In this document: piece after piece, positions 1 through 6,919 of the stretch
Layout of the letters: every line of letters starts with the position of its first letter
How positions within the stretch are numbered: the stretch's first letter is position 1
Source: an uncultured Spirochaetaceae bacterium
GTDB taxonomy: Bacteria; Spirochaetota; Spirochaetia; Treponematales; UBA12059
Reading direction: 5' to 3'
NCBI GenBank assembly: GCA_938004315.1
Contig: CALKWG010000155.1
Location: 1-12,729, forward strand
DNA length: 12,729 nt
Made by a program: the position numbers and the translations under genes
Notes under the pieces: model-generated
The model's input: the letters and a program-made list of their open reading frames with translations, nothing else
Databases searched by the model: none
What the model was told of the DNA's origin: nothing

Positions 1-561
1 GGGATGCTCGCCGCAGGCCCTGAGGCGTAGGCCGAAAGGCGTCTTGAACACCACGTACCAGGTAAGGACTACCAGCGCGATGGCCACGTAGAAGGTGGGG
101 TAAATCTCCTCGAAGAACATCTGCCCTACGAGGGGTATGCGCTCCAGCAGAGGCACCGTGATCTTCCTAAGCCCCGAGCTGAACGCCCGCGTCCGCTGCT
201 GGCGGAAGATTATCTGGCAGAGGTATATCGTCAAACCGCCGGCTAGGATGTTCAGCGCCGTGCCGGAGATGACCTGGTCGGCCTTCAGGTTGATGCTGGC
301 GAAGGCGTGCAGCAGCGAGAACAGCATGCCCGCGGCCAGGCCGGCGAGCAGGCCTATCCACGGCGCCCAGCCGGGCAGCACGGGCTCAAGGAGGACCGTA
401 ACCGTGGCGCCGGCGAAGGCGCCGACCATCATGATGCCCTCCAAGGCGATATTCACCACGCCCGATCGCTCGGAGAACAAGCCGCCCAGGGCCGCCATGA
501 TGATCGGCGCGGCGAACATGAGCGCTATGGGGAACATCTCAAGTATCATCGCGAAGTTCAT
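1..561 (-). CDS. ABC transporter permease, BMP/nucleoside type, second subunit (partial, 3' end missing)
   Basis: Inner-membrane permease of a BMP-family (basic membrane protein) nucleoside-type ABC importer, similar to NupQ or PnrE. The 187 visible codons start at ATG 561 and are open through base 1; family members are usually about 300 residues, so roughly the last third is missing. Residues 31-51 carry the family signature ERSGVVNIALEGIMMVGAFAG minus its last residue in many relatives, the cytoplasmic loop and helix found in BMP permeases. Hydrophobic segments lie near residues 5-27, 40-58, 66-90, 98-118 and 155-173. Its ATG overlaps the stop of the upstream permease as ATGA (558-561), so the two are probably translationally coupled, and a GAGGAGG ribosome site lies 7 bases upstream. 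The substrate is inferred from family and neighbours, not read from the sequence. Confidence 0.9.
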   Translation of the reverse strand, partial: MNFAMILEMFPIALMFAAPIIMAALGGLFSERSGVVNIALEGIMMVGAFAGATVTVLLEPVLPGWAPWIGLLAGLAAGMLFSLLHAFASINLKADQVISGTALNILAGGLTIYLCQIIFRQQRTRAFSSGLRKITVPLLERIPLVGQMFFEEIYPTFYVAIALVVLTWYVVFKTPFGLRLRACGEHP

Positions 562-1682
562 ACGCCGGCCTCCTCGGCGCCGGCCGCCTCGAGGGCCGCC
601 TTGGCCTTGCGCCCGCGGGCCATCATCAGCAGGCGCTCTATGCCGAGCTTCATGGCCACGAACATGACGATCGAGGCCTGGATAATGCCGCCGATCTCCC
701 GCGGGATGCCCGCCGACTGCATGAGCGGCCCGGCGGACTTCAGCACGCCGAAGAGGAGGCCCGCTAACAGGATGCCCGGCGCGTGGTTCATGCCGACGAG
801 CGCCACGGCGATGCCGTCGAAACCGTAGCCCTCGGCCGCCGGGAGGGCGCGGCCGAAGCTGAAGGTGCCGGTCGTGATGACCGCCCCGGCCAGGCCCGCG
901 AAGGCGCCGGCTATGATCATGGACAGTACGACGTTACGCTCGACCTTCATGCCCGCGTACTTGGCCGCGTCCTTGTTGAAGCCCACCGCGCGCAGGCTAT
1001 AGCCGAACGAGGTCTTCTCTAAGATGAACCAAAAGGACAATACGGCCAGGACGACGGGGATGAAGCCCCAGTTTAGGCGCGAGCCGTTGGTGACGCTCGC
1101 CAGGAACGGGCTCCGTAGGAGCGCGCTCGCCGGGAATTCCGCCGTCTTTACCCGGTCCACCGAGCCGAAGACGTTCAGGATCGTATAATTATTGACGTGC
1201 AGGGCCGTGTAGTTGAGCATTATGGTCACGACGACCTCGTGCACGTTGAAGCGCGCCTTAAAATAACCGGGGATGGCTCCCCACAGCCCGCCGGCGGCCA
1301 TGCCGGCGAGCAGGATGAGCGGCACGTGGATCGCGGCGGGGGCGCGGACCGTCAGGGCGACGGCGGTCGCGGCCAGGGCGCCCATCATAAGCTGGCCCTC
1401 GGCCCCGATGTTGAAGAGTCCGGTGCGGAAGGCGAAGCCTACGCAGAGGCCGGTCAGGATGATCGGCATCGATTGCACGACGAGCTCGCCGATATGGCGC
1501 GGGTTGAAGCTCCCGCTCATGATGTTGAAGCCCGTGATGCCCTGGATGATGGCGTTGAACATGAGGAGCGGGCTGCGGCCGGTGATGAGTATCACGAGGG
1601 AGCCCAGGACGAAGCCGAGGGCTACGGCCGCGAGGGGTACGAGGACTTTACGGCTCTTAGAGCCGGCGCCGGTATCTGCCAT
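558..1682 (-). CDS. ABC transporter permease, BMP/nucleoside type, first subunit
   Basis: Inner-membrane permease of 374 residues, the partner of the permease that follows it; similar to NupP, PnrD or RbsC-type proteins. About nine or ten hydrophobic helices are visible (for example residues 14-35, 68-86, 98-112, 120-140, 205-221, 250-270, 296-316 and 330-347). The sequence FNIGAEGQLMMG at about residues 90-101 is the conserved loop of this permease family. The C-terminus is a charged, alanine-rich cytoplasmic tail. Its ATG lies two bases after the stop of the ATPase gene, with AGGAAGG ten bases upstream, and its own stop overlaps the next start, so ATPase and permeases form one translational unit. 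It would form a heterodimeric channel with the second permease. Nucleosides are the likely substrate by family; related systems also carry other small ligands. Confidence 0.93.
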   Translation of the reverse strand: MADTGAGSKSRKVLVPLAAVALGFVLGSLVILITGRSPLLMFNAIIQGITGFNIMSGSFNPRHIGELVVQSMPIILTGLCVGFAFRTGLFNIGAEGQLMMGALAATAVALTVRAPAAIHVPLILLAGMAAGGLWGAIPGYFKARFNVHEVVVTIMLNYTALHVNNYTILNVFGSVDRVKTAEFPASALLRSPFLASVTNGSRLNWGFIPVVLAVLSFWFILEKTSFGYSLRAVGFNKDAAKYAGMKVERNVVLSMIIAGAFAGLAGAVITTGTFSFGRALPAAEGYGFDGIAVALVGMNHAPGILLAGLLFGVLKSAGPLMQSAGIPREIGGIIQASIVMFVAMKLGIERLLMMARGRKAKAALEAAGAEEAGV

Positions 1683-1684
1683 GG

Positions 1685-3205
1685 CTAAACGGCCTTCCTG
1701 AGCGAGCCGGACATCATGAGCCCGAGCTCGTTCTCGTCGGTTTCTTTGGCGTCCACGACGCCTACGATCTCGCCGCCGTAGATGACGGCGATGCGGTCGG
1801 ATACGTCCAGGATCTCGTCGAGCTCTAGTGATACGAGCAGGATGGCCTTGCCCTTATCGCGCTCCGCGACGATCCGCTTATGGATGTACTCTATGGCGCC
1901 GACGTCCAGGCCGCGGGTGGGCTGGGCGATGATGAAGGCTTCGGGCGATCGGTCTATCTCGCGCGCCAGGATGGCCTTCTGCTGATTGCCGCCGGACATG
2001 GAACGGGCCGCCGTCGCGGGCCCCTTGCCGGCGCGTACGTCGAATTCCTCGATGAGCCGCTCGGCGTTCTTCCGTATGGCCTCGAAATCCAGGATGCCGT
2101 AGCGCGCGAAGGGAGGCTTCCCGTAGGTATGCAGCACCATATTCTCGTCGAGGCGGAAGTCGAGGACGAGACCGTGTCGATGCCGGTCCTCGGGTATGTG
2201 CCCCAGGCCTCGATCCAGGCGCTGCCTGACCGGGAGGTTCGTCACATCCTCGCCGCGGACGAGGACCGAGCCCGACTCGATCTTCGTAAGCCCCGTCAGG
2301 GCCTGGATGAGCTCGGTCTGGCCGTTGCCGTCGATGCCGCAGAGGCCGAGTATCTCGCCCCGCCTGAGTTCTATCGATAAATTCTTGACGCCCAAAAGTC
2401 CCTTGGCGTTCTTAACGCAGAGCTCCTTGATCTCGAGCACCGTATCGCCGGGCTTAGCAGCGGCCTTGTCCACCGAGAAGCTCACCTCGCGTCCGACCAT
2501 CATCTCGGCCATGGCCGCCTCGGAGGCATCCTTGACCTCGACCGTGCCGATGAGCTTGCCGCGCCGGAGGACGGTGCAGCGGTCGGCGACTTCCTTGATC
2601 TCTTTGAGCTTGTGGGTAATGAGGAGGATGGTCTTCCCCTCCTCCACCAGGCGCCTCATGATGGCGATGAGCTCGCGGATCTCCTGCGGCGTCAGCACCG
2701 CCGTCGGCTCGTCGAAGATGAGGATCTCGGCGTCGCGGTAGAGCATCTTGAGGATCTCGACGCGCTGCTGCATGCCTACCGAGATATCCTCGATCTTGGC
2801 GTGGGGGTCTACGGCGAGGCCGTAGAGCTTGGACAGCTCGGCTACCTTCTTCGACGCCGAATCGATATCGACCGCGAGGCCCTTGCGCGGCTCCAGGCCC
2901 AAGATGATGTTCTCGGTGACGGTGAAGTTGTGCACGAGCTTGAAGTGCTGATGCACCATGCCTATGCCCAGCTCGTTAGCAACGTTGGGGTCGGTAACCT
3001 TGACTTCTTGGCCGCGCACCTTGATGCGCCCCGACTCGGGCTGATAGAGCCCGAACAGTATGCTCATGAGCGTCGACTTGCCGGCGCCGTTCTCCCCGAG
3101 GAGCGCGTGGATGGCGCCCTTCTCCACCTGCAGCGTCACGTCGTCGTTGGCGCGTATGCCGGGGAAATCCTTGGTGATATTGAGCATCTCGATGATGTAT
3201 GCCAT
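1685..3205 (-). CDS. ABC transporter ATP-binding protein with two nucleotide-binding domains, BMP/nucleoside type
   Basis: Cytoplasmic ATPase of 506 residues that powers the importer; related to NupO, PnrC and RbsA. The first domain is complete: Walker A GENGAGKS at 37-44, signature SVGMQQ at 142-147, Walker B ILIFDEPTA at 161-169 and switch histidine H198. The second domain is degenerate: its P-loop reads GIDGNGQTE (290-298) with no lysine, Walker B reads IIAQPTRGLD with alanine and glutamine where Asp-Glu is usual, and the switch histidine is replaced in LLVSLEL (456-462); the signature SGGNQQK (404-410) is intact. That asymmetry is normal for sugar- and nucleoside-type double ATPases. ATG 3205 has GAGGG about seven bases upstream. 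It follows the lipoprotein gene across a 142-base gap that holds a terminator, and is followed at two bases by the permease. Confidence 0.95.
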   Translation of the reverse strand: MAYIIEMLNITKDFPGIRANDDVTLQVEKGAIHALLGENGAGKSTLMSILFGLYQPESGRIKVRGQEVKVTDPNVANELGIGMVHQHFKLVHNFTVTENIILGLEPRKGLAVDIDSASKKVAELSKLYGLAVDPHAKIEDISVGMQQRVEILKMLYRDAEILIFDEPTAVLTPQEIRELIAIMRRLVEEGKTILLITHKLKEIKEVADRCTVLRRGKLIGTVEVKDASEAAMAEMMVGREVSFSVDKAAAKPGDTVLEIKELCVKNAKGLLGVKNLSIELRRGEILGLCGIDGNGQTELIQALTGLTKIESGSVLVRGEDVTNLPVRQRLDRGLGHIPEDRHRHGLVLDFRLDENMVLHTYGKPPFARYGILDFEAIRKNAERLIEEFDVRAGKGPATAARSMSGGNQQKAILAREIDRSPEAFIIAQPTRGLDVGAIEYIHKRIVAERDKGKAILLVSLELDEILDVSDRIAVIYGGEIVGVVDAKETDENELGLMMSGSLRKAV

Positions 3206-3291
3206 CGCTAGCCCTCGATTCTTAAGAAGTGAAAGTGCGTCAAGATACTATGGTTTCAGGCTTTTTGGAAGCGGGGCCCGCTTTGATCGAT
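3206..3291 (-). other. Leader of the ATPase gene downstream of the terminator
   Basis: These 86 bases separate the terminator from the ATPase start. I see no convincing promoter on the minus strand: TTGACG is present but has no -10 box at a suitable distance, and TAGTAT has no -35 box. A short inverted repeat, AAGCGGG / CCCGCTT at 3269-3283, sits just after the terminator in the direction of transcription and could fold in RNA, perhaps shielding one side of the junction. Expression of the ATPase and permeases therefore most likely depends on read-through from the lipoprotein gene. Confidence 0.4.
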
Positions 3292-3330
3292 AAAAAAAGC
3301 GAGGCCGCCCCGAAAGGATCGGCCTCGCTT
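3292..3330 (-). terminator. Rho-independent terminator after the BMP lipoprotein gene
   Basis: A perfect 11-base-pair stem pairs 3297-3307 with 3320-3330 around a 12-base loop. Read on the minus strand it is followed by a run of seven T (3292-3298, the first two of which also pair in the stem). It lies 18 bases after the lipoprotein stop, and on the plus strand there is no T-run, so it acts on minus-strand transcripts. Its place between the binding protein and the ATPase suggests partial termination that makes more binding protein than membrane parts. Confidence 0.88.
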
Positions 3331-3347
3331 AGCCTTACCGGCTCGGT

Positions 3348-4394
3348 TTACTTTGCGGGGACTTCGGAGATGGTCCGGGCGCCGGAGGTAACCTGCTGGG
3401 CGAAGGTCTTAACCTGGGCGACGATGTCGGCGCTCAGGTTGGGGTTGGTCTCGGGGATGCCGACGCCGTTGTTAGCCAGCGAGAACACCTTGACGGTGCC
3501 GCCGGGGAACTGGCCGTTCTTGGCCATGACGGCTACGTCATGGGCGGCCACGTCGACGCGCTTGAGCATGGAGGTGAGCACAGCGGACTTGCCGGCGCCG
3601 TAGGCGCCGTCGGCATACTGATCCTTGTCGACGCCGATGGCCCAGCGGATGTCGCCCTTCTCGGAGCGCTCTTTGGCTTCCTTGATGAGGCCGTTGCCGG
3701 TGCCGCCGGCGGCGTGGAAGATGATATAGGCGCCGGCGTTGTACTGCTTCTGAGCCAGGGCCTGGCCCTTGTCGGGGGCGCCGAAATCGCCGGCGTAGTC
3801 GACGAGGATGCGGGCCTCGGGGAACACGGCCTTGACGCCCTGCTCGAAACCGGCCTGGAAGCGCTCGATCAGCGGGAACTGCATGCCGCCGATGAAGCCC
3901 AGGATGTTCTTGCCGTCGGCCTTGGCCTTGAGGCCGGCCGCGACGCCGACGAGGAAGGAGCCTTCGTGCTCGGCGAAGACGGCGCTTACCACGTTGGGCT
4001 TCTGGACTACGGTGTCGATGACCAGGAGCTTCTGCTGCGGATACTTGTCGGCGACTTCGCCCATGGCTTTCTCAAAGAGGAAGCCGGGCGCGACGATCAG
4101 GTCGAGCTTCTCGTCGGCGAAGGTGCTGAGGTTCGGCACGTAGTCGGCCTCGGCGGAGGACTGCAGGTACTTATAGTCGGTTCCCTGCTTGAGGCCGTTG
4201 GCCTGGGCGAAGCGGACGACGCCTTCCCAGGTGCTCTGGTTGAAGGACTTGTCGTCGATGCCGCCGAGGTCGGTCACGAGGCCGATCCTGAAGGCGGGCG
4301 CGGCGGGCGCGACCGCGGCGTCTTCTTTCTTGGCGCAGCCGCTCATGACGAGGGCGATGGCTAGGAGGGCGAAGAGGATTTTACCGTACTTCAT
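3348..4394 (-). CDS. BMP-family nucleoside-binding lipoprotein (PnrA/BmpA/NupN type)
   Basis: Substrate-binding lipoprotein of 348 residues for the ABC importer downstream. It has a short lipoprotein signal with the lipobox VMSGC and the acylated cysteine at C20, so it should be anchored on the outer face of the inner membrane. BMP-domain marks follow: TDLGGIDDKSFNQ (41-53), with F51 at the place of the base-stacking phenylalanine of PnrA, EHEGSFLVG (142-150), GFIGGM (166-171), FHAAGGTGNG (226-235) and GVDKDQY (254-260), where the acidic residue and lysine typically hold the ribose and base. These suggest a working purine-nucleoside pocket. ATG 4394 has AAGGAG seven bases upstream. A promoter and a palindrome lie in the 96 bases before it, and a strong terminator follows it. 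The exact nucleoside cannot be read from sequence. Confidence 0.95.
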   Translation of the reverse strand: MKYGKILFALLAIALVMSGCAKKEDAAVAPAAPAFRIGLVTDLGGIDDKSFNQSTWEGVVRFAQANGLKQGTDYKYLQSSAEADYVPNLSTFADEKLDLIVAPGFLFEKAMGEVADKYPQQKLLVIDTVVQKPNVVSAVFAEHEGSFLVGVAAGLKAKADGKNILGFIGGMQFPLIERFQAGFEQGVKAVFPEARILVDYAGDFGAPDKGQALAQKQYNAGAYIIFHAAGGTGNGLIKEAKERSEKGDIRWAIGVDKDQYADGAYGAGKSAVLTSMLKRVDVAAHDVAVMAKNGQFPGGTVKVFSLANNGVGIPETNPNLSADIVAQVKTFAQQVTSGARTISEVPAK

Positions 4395-4433
4395 GTCTTA
4401 ACTCCTTATCCCTTTCTAGGGTAGTGGGATGCT

Positions 4434-4462
4434 ATAGTAGACCCAAGATAGCCATAATGCAA
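4434..4462 (-). promoter_or_regulatory. Possible sigma70 promoter of the BMP transporter operon
   Basis: On the minus strand TTGCAT (4457-4462) and TACTAT (4434-4439) stand 17 bases apart, about 40 bases before the lipoprotein ATG. Three of six -35 bases and four of six -10 bases match the consensus. The spacing is ideal, but the match is moderate. Confidence 0.4.
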
Positions 4463-4472
4463 GTGCTAGCGC

Positions 4473-4494
4473 GTAGCTTTCGCGCGAAACTTAT
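4473..4494. promoter_or_regulatory. Palindrome upstream of the transporter promoter, possible operator
   Basis: TTTCGCGCGAAA at 4478-4489 is a perfect 12-base palindrome, and with G-T pairs and one mismatch the dyad extends over 4473-4494. It lies about 15 bases upstream of the proposed -35 box and touches the stop codon of the upstream gene. It has no T-run after it, so an operator is more likely than a terminator. The regulator is unknown. Confidence 0.35.
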
Positions 4495-5609
4495 AGATCC
4501 TCGACGAAACGGCGGAGCGATACCGCGTCCGTCGGCACCGCGATCGATACGACGTAGCCGACAAGGTTGCGGTTCAGCTCTCCTATGGCCGTCCTGTATT
4601 CCAAGCCCTGGTTAGCCAAGCCGTAGATACGGTAGCCGCCGGACAGCCTGAAGCCCGATAAGAATTCTTTGCCCGCCTCGTAGATCACCTCGTCCACCCG
4701 CTTCAAGACCGAGCCGGCCACGAGCGGCGCGAGGGCGTCCGAGCCCGCGACGAACGAGCCGGCGTAGGCCGCCGCGAGGTCGGCGTCGGCCGCGATGAGC
4801 AGGCGGCCGAAACGGGAGGCCGCCTCCGCCGCGCCGCGGTTCGAGGCGCCGGCGGCGGCGAAGATCAGCGCCGCCCCGCCCTGCTGGAACAGGACCGAGG
4901 CGAACTCCGAGGCCCGCTTGGGGTCGTCGTAGCCCGAGCCGCCGTCCGCGACGAAGGCTGAGAGCACGGAGCCGGTAGGCCGGTACGCGGGGTCGGCGTA
5001 GGCCGCGCCGGCCATGAAGCCGTAGAGGTATTTCTGGCTCACCGGCATGTTCATGCCGCCTATGAAGCCGAGCCTGGCGCCCGGGGCGCGCTCCGCGGCG
5101 AGGAAGGCCGCGTGGTAGCCGGCTAGGAAGGCCGCCTCGTGCTCGTTGAACTGCGCGCAGGCCAGGTTCGAGCGGGGGCTTAAGTCGGGTACGTGGCCGT
5201 CGATGAGGAGGAACTGCCGATCAGGATAGGCGCGGGCGACCGCGGCCATGGCGTCCGAATAGAGGAAGCCGACCGCGACGATGAGCGATCGGCCCTCCTC
5301 GGCCATGGACTTTAGGATATCGACGCGCGACGGCCCGGCCGCGCTGACTTCGGCGACGCGCAGGCTGAAGTTCTGGCCGAAGGCGCCGCCGGGCGCGCCC
5401 TCGACGGCGCCCCGGAAGTCGCGCGCCAGGCGCATGGCGCCCTCGAAGGCGACGGCGTTGGCGGCCCCGTCGAAGCGCCCGCCTACGTCCAGGGCCAGGC
5501 CGATGGAAGGCGGGCCGTCTACGGCACGGCGCCCCGAGGCCGGCGCGCAGGCGGCCAGGGCGAGCACCATGAGGGCTATCGCTACGAGGGTCGCCCGCGC
5601 CGCTCGCAC
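4491..5609 (-). CDS. Second, divergent BMP-family lipoprotein
   Basis: A paralogue of the neighbouring nucleoside-binding lipoprotein, 372 residues from a GTG start at 5609. That start is chosen because GGAG lies seven bases upstream and it begins a clean lipoprotein signal, RAARATLVAIALMVLALAAC, with the lipobox cysteine at C21; reading on to the ATG at 5747 would add 46 low-complexity residues inside deoC. The fold is shared: GFLYSDAM (114-121), NEHEAAFLAG (155-164), GFIGGMNMP (181-189), then VLKRVDEVIYEAG (301-313). The ligand marks are not: DKSFN has become DGAAN (47-51), the HAAGGTGNG loop is AAAGASNRG, and VDKD is ADAD (274-277), so the stacking phenylalanine and the lysine are gone. 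It probably binds another ligand or acts as a sensor. It starts four bases after the deoC stop and has no permease of its own. Confidence 0.88.
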   Translation of the reverse strand: MRAARATLVAIALMVLALAACAPASGRRAVDGPPSIGLALDVGGRFDGAANAVAFEGAMRLARDFRGAVEGAPGGAFGQNFSLRVAEVSAAGPSRVDILKSMAEEGRSLIVAVGFLYSDAMAAVARAYPDRQFLLIDGHVPDLSPRSNLACAQFNEHEAAFLAGYHAAFLAAERAPGARLGFIGGMNMPVSQKYLYGFMAGAAYADPAYRPTGSVLSAFVADGGSGYDDPKRASEFASVLFQQGGAALIFAAAGASNRGAAEAASRFGRLLIAADADLAAAYAGSFVAGSDALAPLVAGSVLKRVDEVIYEAGKEFLSGFRLSGGYRIYGLANQGLEYRTAIGELNRNLVGYVVSIAVPTDAVSLRRFVEDL

Positions 5610-5613
5610 GGTC

Positions 5614-6285
5614 CTACTCCGGAAGCTCGGAGACGATGGCCACGCCGCTGGAGGCGCCCAGCCTGTCGGCTCCGGCCTCCAGCATCTGGATGGCGTCGTG
5701 GTAGCTCCGTATGCCGCCGGAGGCCTTGACCTTGAGCTTGTCGCCAACGGTCTTGCGCATCAGGCGCACGTCGTCGGCGGTCGCGCCGCCGGTGCCGAAG
5801 CCGGTGCTGGTCTTCACGAAGTGCGCGCCGGCCTTCATGGCGGCCTCGCAGGCGTGCACCTTCTCGGCGTCGGTAAGGTAGCAGGTCTCGATGATGACCT
5901 TGACCGTAGCCTTCTCCGCCGCCTTCACGACGGCGCGGATGTCCTCCTCCACGGTCTTCCACTCGCCGGCCTTGGCCGCGCCGAGGTTGATGACCATGTC
6001 CACCTCCTGAGCGCCCTGCTTGACGGCCAGCTTAGTCTCCTCCGCCTTGACGGCGCTCGCGTTGGCGCCTAAGGGGAACCCTATGACCGTACAGACCAGC
6101 ACCTTGCTGCCGGCCAGCTCTTTGGCGCAGAGGGGGACCCAGCAGGGGTTTACGCAGACGCTGGCGAAGCCGTTGGCCTTGGCCTCGACGCAGAGCTCGC
6201 GTATCTGCCGCTCGGTGGCGATGGCCTTCAGTATGGTGTGGTCGATGGTCTTGGCTATGCTCGCCTTGGTCCACTCTCTCGGCAT
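5614..6285 (-). CDS. deoC: Deoxyribose-phosphate aldolase
   Basis: Cytoplasmic class I aldolase of 223 residues that cleaves 2-deoxy-D-ribose 5-phosphate into glyceraldehyde 3-phosphate and acetaldehyde, the last step of deoxynucleoside breakdown. The TIM-barrel signatures are all present: TIDHT near residue 13, VCVNP (43-47), TVIGFPLG (66-73), EVDMVINLG with D96, [10 protein letters not shown] with the Schiff-base lysine K158, and VKASGGIR with the second active-site lysine K187. The C-terminus is of the short type that lacks the E. coli tyrosine tail. ATG 6285 has AAGGAGC upstream. It sits 19 bases after the HD gene and four bases before the second BMP lipoprotein, and next to a nucleoside-type importer, which supports a role in nucleoside salvage. 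No deoA, deoB, deoD or cdd is in the window. Confidence 0.97.
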   Translation of the reverse strand: MPREWTKASIAKTIDHTILKAIATERQIRELCVEAKANGFASVCVNPCWVPLCAKELAGSKVLVCTVIGFPLGANASAVKAEETKLAVKQGAQEVDMVINLGAAKAGEWKTVEEDIRAVVKAAEKATVKVIIETCYLTDAEKVHACEAAMKAGAHFVKTSTGFGTGGATADDVRLMRKTVGDKLKVKASGGIRSYHDAIQMLEAGADRLGASSGVAIVSELPE

Positions 6286-6304
6286 GGGAAGCTCCTTACG
6301 AACG

Positions 6305-6910
6305 CTATATTTCGAAGCAGCGGGACAGGTAGGCCCGCCGCGTGCCCACGAGCTCCTCGAGCTCGCGGCGCATTTCCTTGTCGGCGCGCTCGGCTATCGG
6401 GTAGACGTAGCGTTCGGTCTCGTCGGTGTAGCGACGGATGAACTCCACGTCGGTGGTATAGCCCAGCGCGATCATATTGCTGATGCGGTCGGCGGCCTTG
6501 AGCACGAGGGACAGGGGCGAGCCATATTCCAGAATACGGGTCAGGAACTCGCCCTTGCTCTCCACTTGACGGCGCGTCACCTCCATGACCAGGGCGAAGA
6601 CCCGCTCACTCTCCTCGTCGATCTCTAGGATGCGGTCGCGCTCGAAGCCGGGTATGTCCTCCAGGATATCATGGATGACCGAGGCCTTGAGCAGCACCGA
6701 ATCGATGTAGCCGTAGTCCATGAGTATGGCCATGGTATCGATCTGGTGCCTGAACATGTTGCCGCCCGAGCGGCGGCGCTTCCCGATGAGCAAGGTCGAT
6801 AGCTGAATGTACGGCGCCAGATGCATCTCGCGCAGGCGGAGCATCTGGTCCTGGCCCATGCGTTGTACGTTCGTCTCGCCCTCGCCCAGGGGGGCGCCGC
6901 GGCTCGGCAT
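6305..6910 (-). CDS. Stand-alone HD phosphohydrolase of the Rel/SpoT type (possible small alarmone hydrolase)
   Basis: A 201-residue protein made almost only of an HD domain that matches the hydrolase half of RelA/SpoT proteins. Metal and active-site marks appear in order: RRSGG at 46-50, R54-H55, HDILED with H80, D81, E84 and D85, and KAADRISNM with D141 and N145, the counterpart of the KLADRLHNM motif. The following [13 protein letters not shown] (164-176) resembles the ETMEIYAPLAHRL stretch of Rel proteins. The synthetase, TGS and ACT domains are absent, so it would break down (p)ppGpp or a related nucleotide rather than make it. All catalytic residues are kept, so it should be active. ATG 6910 lies nine bases after the valS stop, with GGGGA close upstream. 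The substrate is inferred; other small nucleotides are possible. Confidence 0.82.
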   Translation of the reverse strand: MPSRGAPLGEGETNVQRMGQDQMLRLREMHLAPYIQLSTLLIGKRRRSGGNMFRHQIDTMAILMDYGYIDSVLLKASVIHDILEDIPGFERDRILEIDEESERVFALVMEVTRRQVESKGEFLTRILEYGSPLSLVLKAADRISNMIALGYTTDVEFIRRYTDETERYVYPIAERADKEMRRELEELVGTRRAYLSRCFEI

Positions 6911-6919
6911 GCCCGTCCC

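Noticed and set aside
1685..3205. Loss of catalytic residues in the second ATPase domain as a sign of a pseudogene
   Set aside because: A degenerate second site with an AxQPTRGLD-type Walker B is normal for this double-ATPase family, and the frame is intact.
3540..4364. A 274-codon open frame on the plus strand across the BMP lipoprotein gene
   Set aside because: Low-complexity leucine-, glycine- and alanine-rich shadow opposite a gene with a clear lipobox and BMP motifs.
5610..5747. N-terminal extension of the second BMP lipoprotein to ATG 5747
   Set aside because: It lies inside deoC, is low-complexity, and would bury the signal peptide; GTG 5609 has a ribosome site.
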